NCBI RefSeq assembly: GCF_005925345.1
Contig: NZ_SSHJ01000006.1
Span: 161,156-225,155 of the forward strand
From: Pedobacter ureilyticus
GTDB taxonomy: Bacteria > Bacteroidota > Bacteroidia > Sphingobacteriales > Sphingobacteriaceae
Length of the DNA stretch: 64,000 nucleotides
Direction of reading: 5' to 3'
Each line of letters opens with the position of its first letter. The stretch's first letter is position 1. Of this stretch, positions 55,495-64,000 are shown in pieces. The translations under genes were made by a program, and so were the position numbers. The notes beneath the pieces were generated by a model. That model had not been told where the DNA came from. It ran no database searches and saw only the letters and a program-made list of their open reading frames with translations.

Positions 55495-57071
55495 ATGAAA
55501 AAACCAAACATGCAGGCACTGCTATGCGCTGTGCTATTGCTTGGCGTCGCATTGCTAAGCAATTCTTGTAGGCGGGATTTAGAAATTCTCCGACCGCCTT
55601 CGTTAACTGTTAACCCAGCAATTCTAAAAGCCAAAAACTATGTCGATTCTGTTGTGAAACAACAAGGGCTAACGCATTTATTAAAAAAATGAGCTTCGAT
55701 ATTCTATGGGAAAAAGCAATTACTGACAGCGCAAATAATATAAGGGTTCCCATCTCCTTTAATTTTAGCCAAAGAAAATCCAAAAATGGCAAACAGACAA
55801 AAAAGGCCATTACCAAAGATGTTTTTGAACTTTTCGTAAAAAATAGCTCCGGAAAGTTAGAAGCCGACATTATTCACTTTATGAGTTTTAAGGGCAACTT
55901 TTACCCAATACGAATAGCTTTGAATGGGAAAAGTAAAACAAAGCTAAAAACGACCCTTACGACCAAGGGAATTGAAATATTGCAAAATAAATCAATTAAT
56001 AAATCGAATAAGAATAACACAGCGTCTACCTTCTCCCCTCCTAATGGCACGATGATAAGTGAAAGTGACTTTATACAATTGTTATCATTTTATGCAGGGG
56101 AAGGAGTTATTTCTTGGGTAGTGATGGAATGTCTCGAACCAACTATTTTCGATCCTGAAACATGTGTCTGCGATTTACCATCGGAAGTAGAAGGATCGGA
56201 AGACTGGGAATATGCAGAATTCTTCATAATGGTAATATACGATGATGGATGGGTTGATTTTTTACCTTGGATATTCAATTTTGACCCCTCAAGTATTACC
56301 TTAGATCCTGAAACTCCTGAAGAGCCAATAGGTGGAGGTGGTTCTGGTGGAGGTGGTGGTTCTGGCGGGGGTGGGTCTTGGGGAGGTGGAGGTAGCGTCG
56401 CAGAGGGGGACGACCCTAATTTAACACCAACTGCTTCTGTGACAAATGTGACTCCATCAGCTACACCTTACATGTTGGTTAACTTAGAAGAGGGGCGTTG
56501 GGGCCTAACTTGGGACGAAAGCATAGATCTAGAAATTGGCGCAAGTTTGGCTAATGGTGTGTGGACAGCCGTTTTAAAAAAAGCTAATGGTAATTATTCT
56601 GTGCAATCCCGTCTTCTACCGGGCGTTAGTGAAGTTGGAGAAACCAGTTCATCAAATTTTTGCACACAGATACGCGATTTAAAGGCATTGGGCAATATTA
56701 CAGACGTTCAGTGGTATATGATTTCAGCCGTTCAAGCGCACGAAAATGTACACGTGTCCCGTACATTACCATCTTTAAATAATGTATTATCAAATATTTC
56801 GAACGATGTAAAAACGCTAACTGTGACCAGTACTGGGCAAACAAAAGCTCAAGCAATTGCGGAACTTAGAAACTTAGTCGGTTTTCAAACTATTACCAAT
56901 AATGCAAAAGTCAGATGGCGTGATGAGTTTCGCGGAACGGTACCAGCGGATCATGCGACTGGTGGTCCATGTGAATTAGCCGAACGTGCTATTGTAGACC
57001 CAACGGGCATAGGAATATGCAATACGGCAAGTGCACAAGCTTGGCCGACATGTACTTTTTGTCCTTATTAA
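55495..57071 (+). CDS. Putative zinc-metalloprotease lipoprotein, split by an A7 frameshift site
   Basis: Frame 1 (55495-55692, 65 residues) is a lipoprotein start with lipobox VALLSNSC, ending in LLKK then TGA. Frame 2 (55689-57071, 460 residues) starts at an ATG overlapping that stop, lacks its own signal peptide and continues as MSFDILWEKAITDSA. The join is A_AAA_AAA, the canonical -1 slip heptamer. Frame 2 has a Gly-Ser linker (GGGGSGGGGGSGGGGS, ~218-240) and HENVH (~residue 355), an HExxH zinc motif. Either programmed frameshift, coupling or a single-base loss. Confidence 0.65.
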
Positions 57072-57257
57072 TTTTTTTAAATAAGAATCCCTCAAATTGA
57101 ACCTAATTATGATCTTCAAAACTTACAATGGAATAAAAAATAGAAGTTACGAGTTTCTGAACGCCAAAACACAACAAAAACTTGTGAAAAATCATAATAG
57201 CTTCATTATCATTTAAAACAAACCGAGCTTGCGAGCTCATGAAATAATTATAAACAG

Positions 57258-57917
57258 ATGAAAACTATAACCACTTACATCATTGCACTATCTACTGGCC
57301 TATATCTTAGCATTGGTACAGCCTCTGCACAATCGGGTAGTGAAATTAGGTTTAATACTTTTGGCAAAACCATTGACACAAGTCTGGTAATGGTTAGCGC
57401 TACCGTTAATCCAAAGCAATCTATCTCAATGGATGGCATCCATTTTTCGATTATAGTAAGGAATAATTCAGGCAATTCTATTACTATTAAAAATATTTCA
57501 GACCTATTATATCTTGCCCTATACAATGAACGTGGTCTTGACATTGCGATTGAAAATATGTCGATGGCTCCTATTAACAGGAAGGACCGCAGCTGGAAAT
57601 TTCGGTCGGAAGCTGTTAGCCCGGACAAGGCCTACATTAATGGAAAAGATGAAAAGAGTGACCTCAAGCAGTTGGAATATGTAGAGATACCTGCCAGAGG
57701 TAAGTATCTGATAAATTTAATGTTAAAAAACGTAAAAGACGTTAAAAATTCTAAAGATGTACAAGATAGATATCTTAAACCTACTGTAAAACTCGCCTCG
57801 GGAAAATACCGATTAAAAATGTGGTTATCGATTTTTTTGAAGGAGAGAAACAGTTCAGGGAGTTCCCGCATTGCAGGTTTTGAATCCCCAATGATTGATA
57901 TTGAATACGGAAGATAA
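57258..57917 (+). CDS. Exported protein, unknown
   Basis: 219 residues with a signal peptide (YLSIGTASAQ). The body is beta-rich and basic (ISMDGIHFSIIVRNNSGNS, then SGKYRLKMWLSIFLKERN) and resembles an Ig-like or DUF-type domain. I do not recognise the family. Follows the putative protease gene by about 190 bases on the same strand. Confidence 0.65.
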   Translation: MKTITTYIIALSTGLYLSIGTASAQSGSEIRFNTFGKTIDTSLVMVSATVNPKQSISMDGIHFSIIVRNNSGNSITIKNISDLLYLALYNERGLDIAIENMSMAPINRKDRSWKFRSEAVSPDKAYINGKDEKSDLKQLEYVEIPARGKYLINLMLKNVKDVKNSKDVQDRYLKPTVKLASGKYRLKMWLSIFLKERNSSGSSRIAGFESPMIDIEYGR

Positions 57918-57971
57918 TTTGAATATGTAATTATTATTGCGTATATAATCAACTTTATCTAAGTTTGAATT

Positions 57972-58145
57972 ATGATAAGCTTAAGAAACATCCCATTTTT
58001 TGCAGTTGGCCTAGCTACTTTTTTGTTAGGTGCATTGGCATTCAAAAATGACTGCCCTTATGTTTGGTATATCCTTGCATTAGTATATTTTGTATTAGGT
58101 TTCGCATTTCGCAAGCCAATTGATACCTCAGACGGCGGTCACTAA
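57972..58145 (+). CDS. Small two-helix membrane protein (57 residues)
   Basis: ATG at 57972, TAA at 58143-58145. Two hydrophobic helices (IPFFAVGLATFLLGALAF and YVWYILALVYFVLGFAF) separated by KNDCP. A credible small membrane protein by hydropathy, in the same direction 54 bases after the previous gene. No family known to me. Confidence 0.5.
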   Translation: MISLRNIPFFAVGLATFLLGALAFKNDCPYVWYILALVYFVLGFAFRKPIDTSDGGH

Positions 58146-58152
58146 CCTAGAG

Positions 58153-58308
58153 GCGTCATTTCGATGGGGAGGAGAACAACAAAGAGAAATCTTTGAACAT
58201 TTTGTCATTCTGAGCGTAGCGAAGAATCTGTAAGTCAGCAGTAATAATCTGACAGATTCCTCCTAGCGTCGGAATGACAAGAAGATTTTAATTCAGTCGA
58301 AATGACGC
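58153..58308. repeat. Nested palindromic repeat
   Basis: Outer arms gcgtcatttcga (58153-58164) and tcgaaatgacgc (58297-58308); inner arms tgtcattctgagcgtagcga and agcgtcggaatgaca (about 58203-58279). One palindrome sits inside another. Confidence 0.65.
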
Positions 58309-58386
58309 TTTTATTTACGCATCTTCCTTCAAAAGCTTTCCACTTTTAGCTTTCTGCTTTAAGCTCTCCCAAATCCCCAACCCACA

Positions 58387-60264
58387 ATGAAAAAAATACT
58401 AGCCCTCCTACTCTTAGTTTCTTGCTTTTTCGCAGAACTCACTTTTGCTCAAGAAACAGACTCCGCCTATGTTCGAAGTCATTACACCAAAATAGAACGC
58501 CTTATCCCCATGCGTGATGGCACCAAATTGTTCACTGCCATTTACATCCCTAAAGATATCTCGGCTGGTAAAAAATATCCATTCCTTATTAATAGAACGC
58601 CATACACGGTACGCCCTTATGGAGAAAACGAATATAAAACCAGTTTAGGTGGCTACCCAGCGGTAATGCGTGATGGATTTATCTTCGTTTACCAAGATGT
58701 GCGTGGCCGTTGGATGAGCGAAGGAAACTTTGAAGACATTAGACCAACTAGCCTAGGCAAAGGCAAAAAAGACATCGACGAAAGTACAGACACTTATGAC
58801 ACCATTGATTGGTTGGTGAAAAACATCAAAAACAATAACGGCAAAGCAGGAATTTACGGTATTTCCTATCCTGGTTTCTATTCTACCACTTCATTGGTCA
58901 AATCACATCCGGCGTTGAAAGCCGTTTCGCCACAAGCCCCAGTTACCGATTGGTTTATCGGCGACGACTTCCATCACGGAGGTGCTTTGTTTGTTATGGA
59001 TGCCTTTAAATTTATGACCTCGTTTGGTGTTCCTCGCCCTAAACCAATTACACCAGATAAAGGCCCGAAACCTTTCCAATTTCCTATTAAAGACAATTAT
59101 CGTTTTTATTTAGAATCTGGCTCGGTAAAAAATCTGAAAGAAAAATACATGGGCGATAGCATCAAGTTTTGGAACAACCTTTTTAAGCATCCTAACCTAG
59201 ATACCTTTTGGCAAGCTCGCCAAATTGTTAGGCACTTAAAAGATGTAAAACCTGCGGTAATGGTAGTGGGCGGATTTTTCGATGCCGAAGATGCCTACGG
59301 TGCTTTTGAAACTTATAAAGCTATCGAAAAACAAAACCCTAAAGCCAACAATATTTTAGTAGCAGGCCCGTGGTTTCACGGTGGCTGGGTACGTGGCAAA
59401 GGCGACAGTTTTGGCGACATCAACTTCGGCACTGCAACCAGCACTTATTATCAAGAAAATTTGGAACTGCCTTTTTTCAAATATTATCTAAAAGGCGAAG
59501 GCAATTTCGATGCCGCAGAAGCAAACATTTTTTTAACCGGAAGCAATCAGTGGAAAAAGTTTAATACTTGGCCGCCACAAGATGTAGAACTGAAATCGCT
59601 CTACTTTCATCCTAACGGGAAATTGTCATTTACTAAACCTGCGGGCAATAACAGCTTTGACGAATATGTGAGTGATCCAAATGCACCTGTGCCTTATCAA
59701 GATGGTGTACAAGCTAACCGCACTAGAGAATATATGGTAGACGATCAACGCTTCGCGGCAAGAAGACCAGATGTAAAAACTTATCAAACCGATGTGTTGA
59801 CAGAAGACATCACTTTAACCGGACCGGTTTTGGCAAACTTGTTGGTAAGTACCTCTGGAACAGATGCAGATTACGTAGTAAAACTGATAGATGTATATCC
59901 AGAAGACACAAAAGAAGTATCTCCTGCCGACAAAGACAAAATGATGGCTGGTTACCAAATGTTGGTACGTGGCGAAATATTAAGAGGCAAATACAGAAAT
60001 AGCTTTGAAAAACCAGAAGCTTTTGTACCGAACGAAGCAACTAAAGTGAAATACGCCTTGCCTGATGTTGGCCACACTTTCAAAAAAGGACATCGGATTA
60101 TGGTACAAATACAACATTCTTGGTTTCCTTTGGCCGACAGAAATCCGCAGAAGTTTATGAATATTTACGAAGCAGAACCAAACGATTTCCAAAAAGCGAC
60201 ACACAGAATTTATCATAGCGAAGCTGAAGGTTCTTTCTTATCTTTACCAATACTAAAACCTTAA
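58387..60264 (+). CDS. CocE/NonD-family hydrolase (X-Pro dipeptidyl-peptidase-like)
   Basis: 625 residues with a signal peptide (FFAELTFAQE). The nucleophile is in GIYGISYPGFYSTTS (~residue 160); further features are GGFFDAEDAYGAF (aspartate) and AGPWFHGGWVRGKGD (histidine), then the C-terminal jelly-roll domain from about 410. The family cleaves esters, cocaine or glutaryl/Xaa-Pro peptides; the substrate here is open. Secreted to the periplasm by inference. Confidence 0.93.
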   Translation: MKKILALLLLVSCFFAELTFAQETDSAYVRSHYTKIERLIPMRDGTKLFTAIYIPKDISAGKKYPFLINRTPYTVRPYGENEYKTSLGGYPAVMRDGFIFVYQDVRGRWMSEGNFEDIRPTSLGKGKKDIDESTDTYDTIDWLVKNIKNNNGKAGIYGISYPGFYSTTSLVKSHPALKAVSPQAPVTDWFIGDDFHHGGALFVMDAFKFMTSFGVPRPKPITPDKGPKPFQFPIKDNYRFYLESGSVKNLKEKYMGDSIKFWNNLFKHPNLDTFWQARQIVRHLKDVKPAVMVVGGFFDAEDAYGAFETYKAIEKQNPKANNILVAGPWFHGGWVRGKGDSFGDINFGTATSTYYQENLELPFFKYYLKGEGNFDAAEANIFLTGSNQWKKFNTWPPQDVELKSLYFHPNGKLSFTKPAGNNSFDEYVSDPNAPVPYQDGVQANRTREYMVDDQRFAARRPDVKTYQTDVLTEDITLTGPVLANLLVSTSGTDADYVVKLIDVYPEDTKEVSPADKDKMMAGYQMLVRGEILRGKYRNSFEKPEAFVPNEATKVKYALPDVGHTFKKGHRIMVQIQHSWFPLADRNPQKFMNIYEAEPNDFQKATHRIYHSEAEGSFLSLPILKP

Positions 60265-60271
60265 AAACCTG

Positions 60272-60377
60272 CCGTCATTGCGAGGTACGACCACGAAGTA
60301 GCTGCGGAAGCAAACCAATCTTAAAGCTATAGTTAGTAGCGAACGTTGTAAGATTGCTTCGTACCTCGCAATGACGG
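60272..60377. repeat. Inverted repeat cgtcattgcgaggtacga
   Basis: 19-bp perfect arms (60272-60290 and 60359-60377) and inner gaagcaa/ttgcttc arms, between the CocE and M1 genes on the same strand. A typical Bacteroidota MITE-like palindrome. Confidence 0.7.
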
Positions 60378-60406
60378 ATTAAAAGATAAAACAGATAACA
60401 CAACCA

Positions 60407-62062
60407 ATGAAAAAACTATTAATCGCGTTTGGTCTACTAACTTGTTCGGTAACTGGCTTTGCCCAGAACATGCTAGCCAGCAACGAAAACGATGAAAGAG
60501 CTAAATCTTTAAGGGGCGCTTTAACAGATTTGCGAACCTGCTACGACATCAATTATTACCACTTGGATGTGAAGATTGATATTGACAATAAATCGGTTAG
60601 CGGCAGCAATGAATTTGTTTTCACTGCCACCAAAGATTTCGAAGATCTACAGTTTGACCTGTTCGATAACCTTAAAGTAGAAAAAGTAGTATATAAAGGC
60701 AAAAACTTACCTTTTAAAAGAGAATTTGCGGCAGTATTCGTGAAATTCCCAAAAATTAAAAAAGGCAGTAAAGATCGTTTTACGGTTTTCTACAGTGGCA
60801 ATCCACGGGTGGCAAAAAATGCGCCTTGGGACGGTGGCTTTATTTTCAAAAAAGACAAATCGGGCAATCCATTTGTATCAGTAGCCTGCCAAGGTTTGGG
60901 CGCTAGTGTGTGGTGGCCCAACAAAGACCATCAAAGTGATGAGGTTGACAGTATGTTGATCAGTATTAGCGCTCCAAAAGAATTAGATTGTATTGCCAAC
61001 GGGCGATATAGAGGTAAAGTAGAAGCTAAAGATGGCTACACTAAACACAACTGGTTCGTAAGCAATCCTATCAACAATTATAGCGTAGCATTTTACATTG
61101 GCAAATATGCACACTGGACAGACACCTATAATGGAGAAGATGGCAAACTAACTTTAGATTTCTATGCTTTGAAAGAAGACAGCGCAAAGGCCCGCCCACA
61201 TTGGGATGCAGATGTAAAGCCAATGTTAAAATCTTTCGAATATTGGTTTGGCCCATATCCTTGGTATAAAGATGGTTATAAACTGGTACAGGCGCCTCAT
61301 TTGGGGATGGAACATCAAAGTGCGGTAGCTTATGGCAATCAGTTCAAAAAAGGCTATTTAGGCAAAGACCTGTCTGGTTCTGGACATGGTTTACACTGGG
61401 ATTTCATTACCATTCACGAAACTGGCCACGAATGGTTCGGTAACAACATTACCACCAAAGATATTGCCGACATGTGGGTGCATGAAGGCTTTACCTCCTA
61501 CTCAGAAGCCCTATTTACTGAAAGCACACAAGGTAAAACCGCTGGTGAAGACTATGTGATTGGCATTAGAAAAAACATCGGTAACAAAGCTCCAATTATT
61601 GGCGTGTACAATACCAACACAGAAGGCGATGGCGATATGTATTACAAGGGAGCAAATTTGGTACACACCATCCGCCAGTTAATAAATGACGATGAAAAAT
61701 TTAGACAGCTGTTAAGGGGATTGAATAAAACATTTTACCACAGCACCACCACTTCTGCCGAGGTTGAAGCCTATATTGCCAAGCACAGCGGATTAAAGCT
61801 GGATAAAGTTTTTGATCAATACCTGCGTCACGCCAATATTCCTACTCTAGAATACAAAATAGAAAACGGAACTTTAAAATACAGATGGTTGGCAGACGTA
61901 AAAGGATTTGATATGCCAGTGAAAGTTTCGTTAAAAGCCAGCGAATATACTTTTATAGAACCAACTAACGAGTGGAAATCCATTAAAGTGGATACAACTG
62001 TTAACAACGATAATTTTTCTGTAGAGCGAAATTTCTATGCAAATACTAAAAAAGCAGAATAA
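60407..62062 (+). CDS. M1-family aminopeptidase, short form
   Basis: 551 residues with a signal peptide (CSVTGFAQN). The zinc site is HETGHEWFGNNITTKDIADM then WVHEG, i.e. HExxH-x18-E, and LGMEHQSAVAYG stands in the place of the GxMEN motif. It lacks the usual long C-terminal domain, as in the short Bacteroidota branch. Exported; trims N-terminal residues from peptides (family knowledge). Confidence 0.94.
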   Translation: MKKLLIAFGLLTCSVTGFAQNMLASNENDERAKSLRGALTDLRTCYDINYYHLDVKIDIDNKSVSGSNEFVFTATKDFEDLQFDLFDNLKVEKVVYKGKNLPFKREFAAVFVKFPKIKKGSKDRFTVFYSGNPRVAKNAPWDGGFIFKKDKSGNPFVSVACQGLGASVWWPNKDHQSDEVDSMLISISAPKELDCIANGRYRGKVEAKDGYTKHNWFVSNPINNYSVAFYIGKYAHWTDTYNGEDGKLTLDFYALKEDSAKARPHWDADVKPMLKSFEYWFGPYPWYKDGYKLVQAPHLGMEHQSAVAYGNQFKKGYLGKDLSGSGHGLHWDFITIHETGHEWFGNNITTKDIADMWVHEGFTSYSEALFTESTQGKTAGEDYVIGIRKNIGNKAPIIGVYNTNTEGDGDMYYKGANLVHTIRQLINDDEKFRQLLRGLNKTFYHSTTTSAEVEAYIAKHSGLKLDKVFDQYLRHANIPTLEYKIENGTLKYRWLADVKGFDMPVKVSLKASEYTFIEPTNEWKSIKVDTTVNNDNFSVERNFYANTKKAE

Positions 62063-62129
62063 GTTTTTGATTGATGCAACGTTTTAACAACAACGTTCGT
62101 CATTTATATAAACTCAACTTACAAATACA

Positions 62130-62882
62130 ATGAGCAAAAAATATATCTCTATTGGTTTAATGATGACAGTTGCTGTAGCAAGTGCATCAAATGTGCAATC
62201 AGAACTTCCTGTAAACATCAGCCTTGCTAAAGCAAAAATGAAGACTAGAGACCTCGAAGTTAAAAACTTTAACAGCGTTGCGGCAGGCGGGCCTTTACAG
62301 GTAATTGTAACCTTAGGCAATACAGAGGGCATCAAATTTGAAGGCGATGAAGAAGCAATTTCTACCTTAGTTACCGAAGTGAAAGGTGGCGCCTTAATTA
62401 TTAGGCCCAAAATGAGCTGGACGAGCTGGGCCCACAAGTATAAAGACAAGAAAATTATCGCTTATGTAAATGCCAAAAACATTTCGAGCTTAACCATGAG
62501 CGGCGATGGATCGATTACCGTAAAAGGCACTATTAATAATAATTCATTGACTACAACTTTAAGCGGCTCTGGTGCTATAACGGCCGTAGTAAACGTACAA
62601 GATTATACCGCAGTAATTAGTGGCTCGGGCAAATTAAATGTTACTGGCGAAGCTGATGAAGTTACTACTACCATTAGTGGCTCAGGGGTGCTTTCTAAAA
62701 AGGGTGGATTAAAAGTAGGCTCTTTATCTGCCACCATTAGCGGCTCGGGAAGTGCATACGTACATACCAATGGCGAAATTAATGCCTTTGTTAGCGGCTC
62801 TGGAAAAGTGTATTATACCGGTAATGCCGATGTTTCGGAAAAGAAACTTTTAGGCTCTGGAGGCGTAAAAAAATTGGATTAA
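62130..62882 (+). CDS. DUF2807 (GIN-domain) protein
   Basis: 250 residues with a signal peptide (VAVASASNVQS). The body is a repeated beta structure with a SGSG motif about every 20-25 residues (TLSGSGAITAVV, VISGSGKLNVTG, TISGSGVLSKKG, TISGSGSAYVHT, FVSGSGKVYYTG), the hallmark of the DUF2807 beta-solenoid. Role unknown; often paired with regulatory proteins in Bacteroidota. Followed by a strong terminator. Confidence 0.9.
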   Translation: MSKKYISIGLMMTVAVASASNVQSELPVNISLAKAKMKTRDLEVKNFNSVAAGGPLQVIVTLGNTEGIKFEGDEEAISTLVTEVKGGALIIRPKMSWTSWAHKYKDKKIIAYVNAKNISSLTMSGDGSITVKGTINNNSLTTTLSGSGAITAVVNVQDYTAVISGSGKLNVTGEADEVTTTISGSGVLSKKGGLKVGSLSATISGSGSAYVHTNGEINAFVSGSGKVYYTGNADVSEKKLLGSGGVKKLD

Positions 62883-62935
62883 CCTTTAAGTTAATTTGAT
62901 TTAAGAGTCAACGTATAATGATATTTACACAGAAA

Positions 62936-62970
62936 AGCATCCAGATTTAAAATTTGGATGCTTTTTTTTA
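62936..62970 (+). terminator. Terminator after the DUF2807 gene
   Basis: Stem agcatcca(g)attt with aaat(t)tggatgct, then eight T. Also usable for the convergent gene. Confidence 0.8.
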
Positions 62971-62987
62971 TCTCTTACGGGATTTTT

Positions 62988-63710
62988 TTAAAACCTAGTA
63001 TACAAAGCCAACTGAACTACATTGTTCATGGTATCATTATTGGCTCCATTTACGGCTTGATTTAAATAGCCCGCCTCTATATCAAAAGCTTTAGAAAATC
63101 GATAACCGACCGCTAAATAAGCTCTATTTTGATCAAAAAAGCTACCGTTTAGCTTTTCTTTATTTTGAAGATTGAAAAACAATTCATTTTGCAAGGCCGC
63201 AAAAATTCCTTTGGTAAATGCGCCTTCCGCTTTTTGCAACGGCTGTACCAACCTAAAGAAATAACGCAGGCGCTGTGAAAATAAATCATCTGTTTGGCGT
63301 TCGATAAAGCGTTGTTCTAGTCTAAACCTATGGCTCAATGCAGCGCCTTTCCAAGGCTTGTGGCTATAAATATACTGCTGCCAAATACGGTGTTCGGTTA
63401 GTGTGGTTTTAAGTGTTCCCCCACCTACAAGTATATCATCCTGTAAAAAAGTTGGCGTATATAAATAACCTAAGGTTGCATTAGAACTTTTACTGATGTA
63501 GTAAGTAATCCCAGGCCTAACCAATAAATGCCTCACACCATCCCAGTTGTTTTGTGAACGAACCTGTAGGTCAAAGTGCATCCCCCATTTGTCATTAAAC
63601 TTGGTACTGTTTAAAAACATAAACCAACCGCTATTTTGGTTTACTGTTTGGGCAAATAATGAAGTTGTGGTAAAGATTAAGAAAGCGGCAAGTACAATTT
63701 TAATTCTCAT
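62988..63710 (-). CDS. DUF2490 outer-membrane beta-barrel protein
   Basis: 240 residues with a signal peptide (TTTSLFAQ). Repeated amphipathic strands (KFNDKWGMHFDLQVRSQNN, HLLVRPGITYYISKSSNATL, YLAVGYRFSKAFDIEAGYL) and a C-terminal aromatic residue (LYTRF) fit an outer-membrane barrel of the DUF2490 group. Function unknown. Confidence 0.88.
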   Translation of the reverse strand: MRIKIVLAAFLIFTTTSLFAQTVNQNSGWFMFLNSTKFNDKWGMHFDLQVRSQNNWDGVRHLLVRPGITYYISKSSNATLGYLYTPTFLQDDILVGGGTLKTTLTEHRIWQQYIYSHKPWKGAALSHRFRLEQRFIERQTDDLFSQRLRYFFRLVQPLQKAEGAFTKGIFAALQNELFFNLQNKEKLNGSFFDQNRAYLAVGYRFSKAFDIEAGYLNQAVNGANNDTMNNVVQLALYTRF

Positions 63711-63819
63711 CTGGTTTTAATTTGTGTGATAACGAAAATATCAAAATCTCTTATAAACAACGAATACGTAACAGAAAGTAGACAAAGTCTTTATTCTTGT
63801 AGTCATTATAAGTCTGGTC

Positions 63820-63853
63820 GTCATACCCAAATCGATTGGGTATCGTAATGCGG
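63820..63853. repeat. Short palindromic repeat, cccaaatcgattggg...taatgc
   Basis: Third member of the repeat family at 17095-17127 and 48568-48598. The remaining bases 63711-64000 hold no gene. Confidence 0.45.
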
Positions 63854-64000
63854 TGGAAAGTTTTAGACTAAATTAACGTATTCTAGGATTATGATAAAAG
63901 CAAATTAAATTCAAAATATATTTCCATCAAGCTGCTTTTATATAGTTTTCCACATATTTTTGTTTTCTTTTTACCACGGCGAACATTCTAAGTATGAGCT

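Noticed and set aside
1..64000. CRISPR arrays, rRNA, tmRNA, RNase P
   Set aside because: No regular spaced repeats or conserved RNA cores were found on either strand.

Overview
The window reads as chromosome of a Bacteroidota bacterium, most likely a Sphingobacteriaceae member close to Pedobacter (inference). The signs are AT-rich intergenic DNA, promoters of the Bacteroidota type (TTTG or TTG, about 17-21 bases, then TAnnTTTG), several gram-negative envelope genes (LptF/G-type permease, TamB, AsmA, TolC/RND efflux, a DUF2490 barrel), many small lipoproteins, and many short palindromic repeats between genes. No rRNA, CRISPR array, integrase or complete transposase gene was seen.

Layout. 1-20 kb is mostly housekeeping: the end of an Lpt permease, ribBA, tamB, tsaD with two followers, recA, nth, mtgA, aquaporin, an AsmA-family protein, a split Fe-S oxidoreductase (membrane 4Fe-4S part plus CCG part), and two near-identical tRNA-Phe genes with matching promoters and terminators. 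20-37 kb is accessory. It holds a DUF5694/TraB-like gene, an orphan HEPN-like gene, two lipoprotein genes framed by inverted acagctaac/gttagctgt boxes that resemble integron cassettes, a complete group II intron whose two ends can be placed, an HNH nuclease, and a regulator/HTH/HEPN-MNT-HEPN locus. After these come gene debris, a methyltransferase, a serine hydrolase, an XRE-membrane regulator and a tandem tRNA-Asn pair. Two different duplicated blocks, 70 bp and 68 bp, mark recombination scars in this part.

37-50 kb returns to chromosomal genes: a PfkB kinase, an AAA ATPase, a cytochrome b5/lycopene-cyclase-like pair, an ECF sigma factor, murB, a TetR-controlled TolC/MFP/RND efflux operon with a palindromic operator inside its promoter, and a small lipoprotein/sigma factor/membrane protein operon. 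50-64 kb carries an MFS transporter, a serine hydrolase lipoprotein, lpdA, a putative zinc-protease lipoprotein split at an A7 run that fits a canonical -1 frameshift heptamer, a CocE-type hydrolase, an M1 aminopeptidase, a DUF2807 protein and a DUF2490 protein.

The strongest candidates for something undescribed are: the HEPN-MNT-HEPN locus with its divergent regulator and spaced operator repeats; the integrase-less cassette-like block next to the group II intron; the A7 frameshift lipoprotein; the 68-bp block that carries the end of a tRNA-Asn gene plus its terminator to a second site; and the nested palindromic repeat families, including a ~140-bp MITE-like element present twice and nearly identical. 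Function calls rest on recognised motifs and family memory; no database search was possible.
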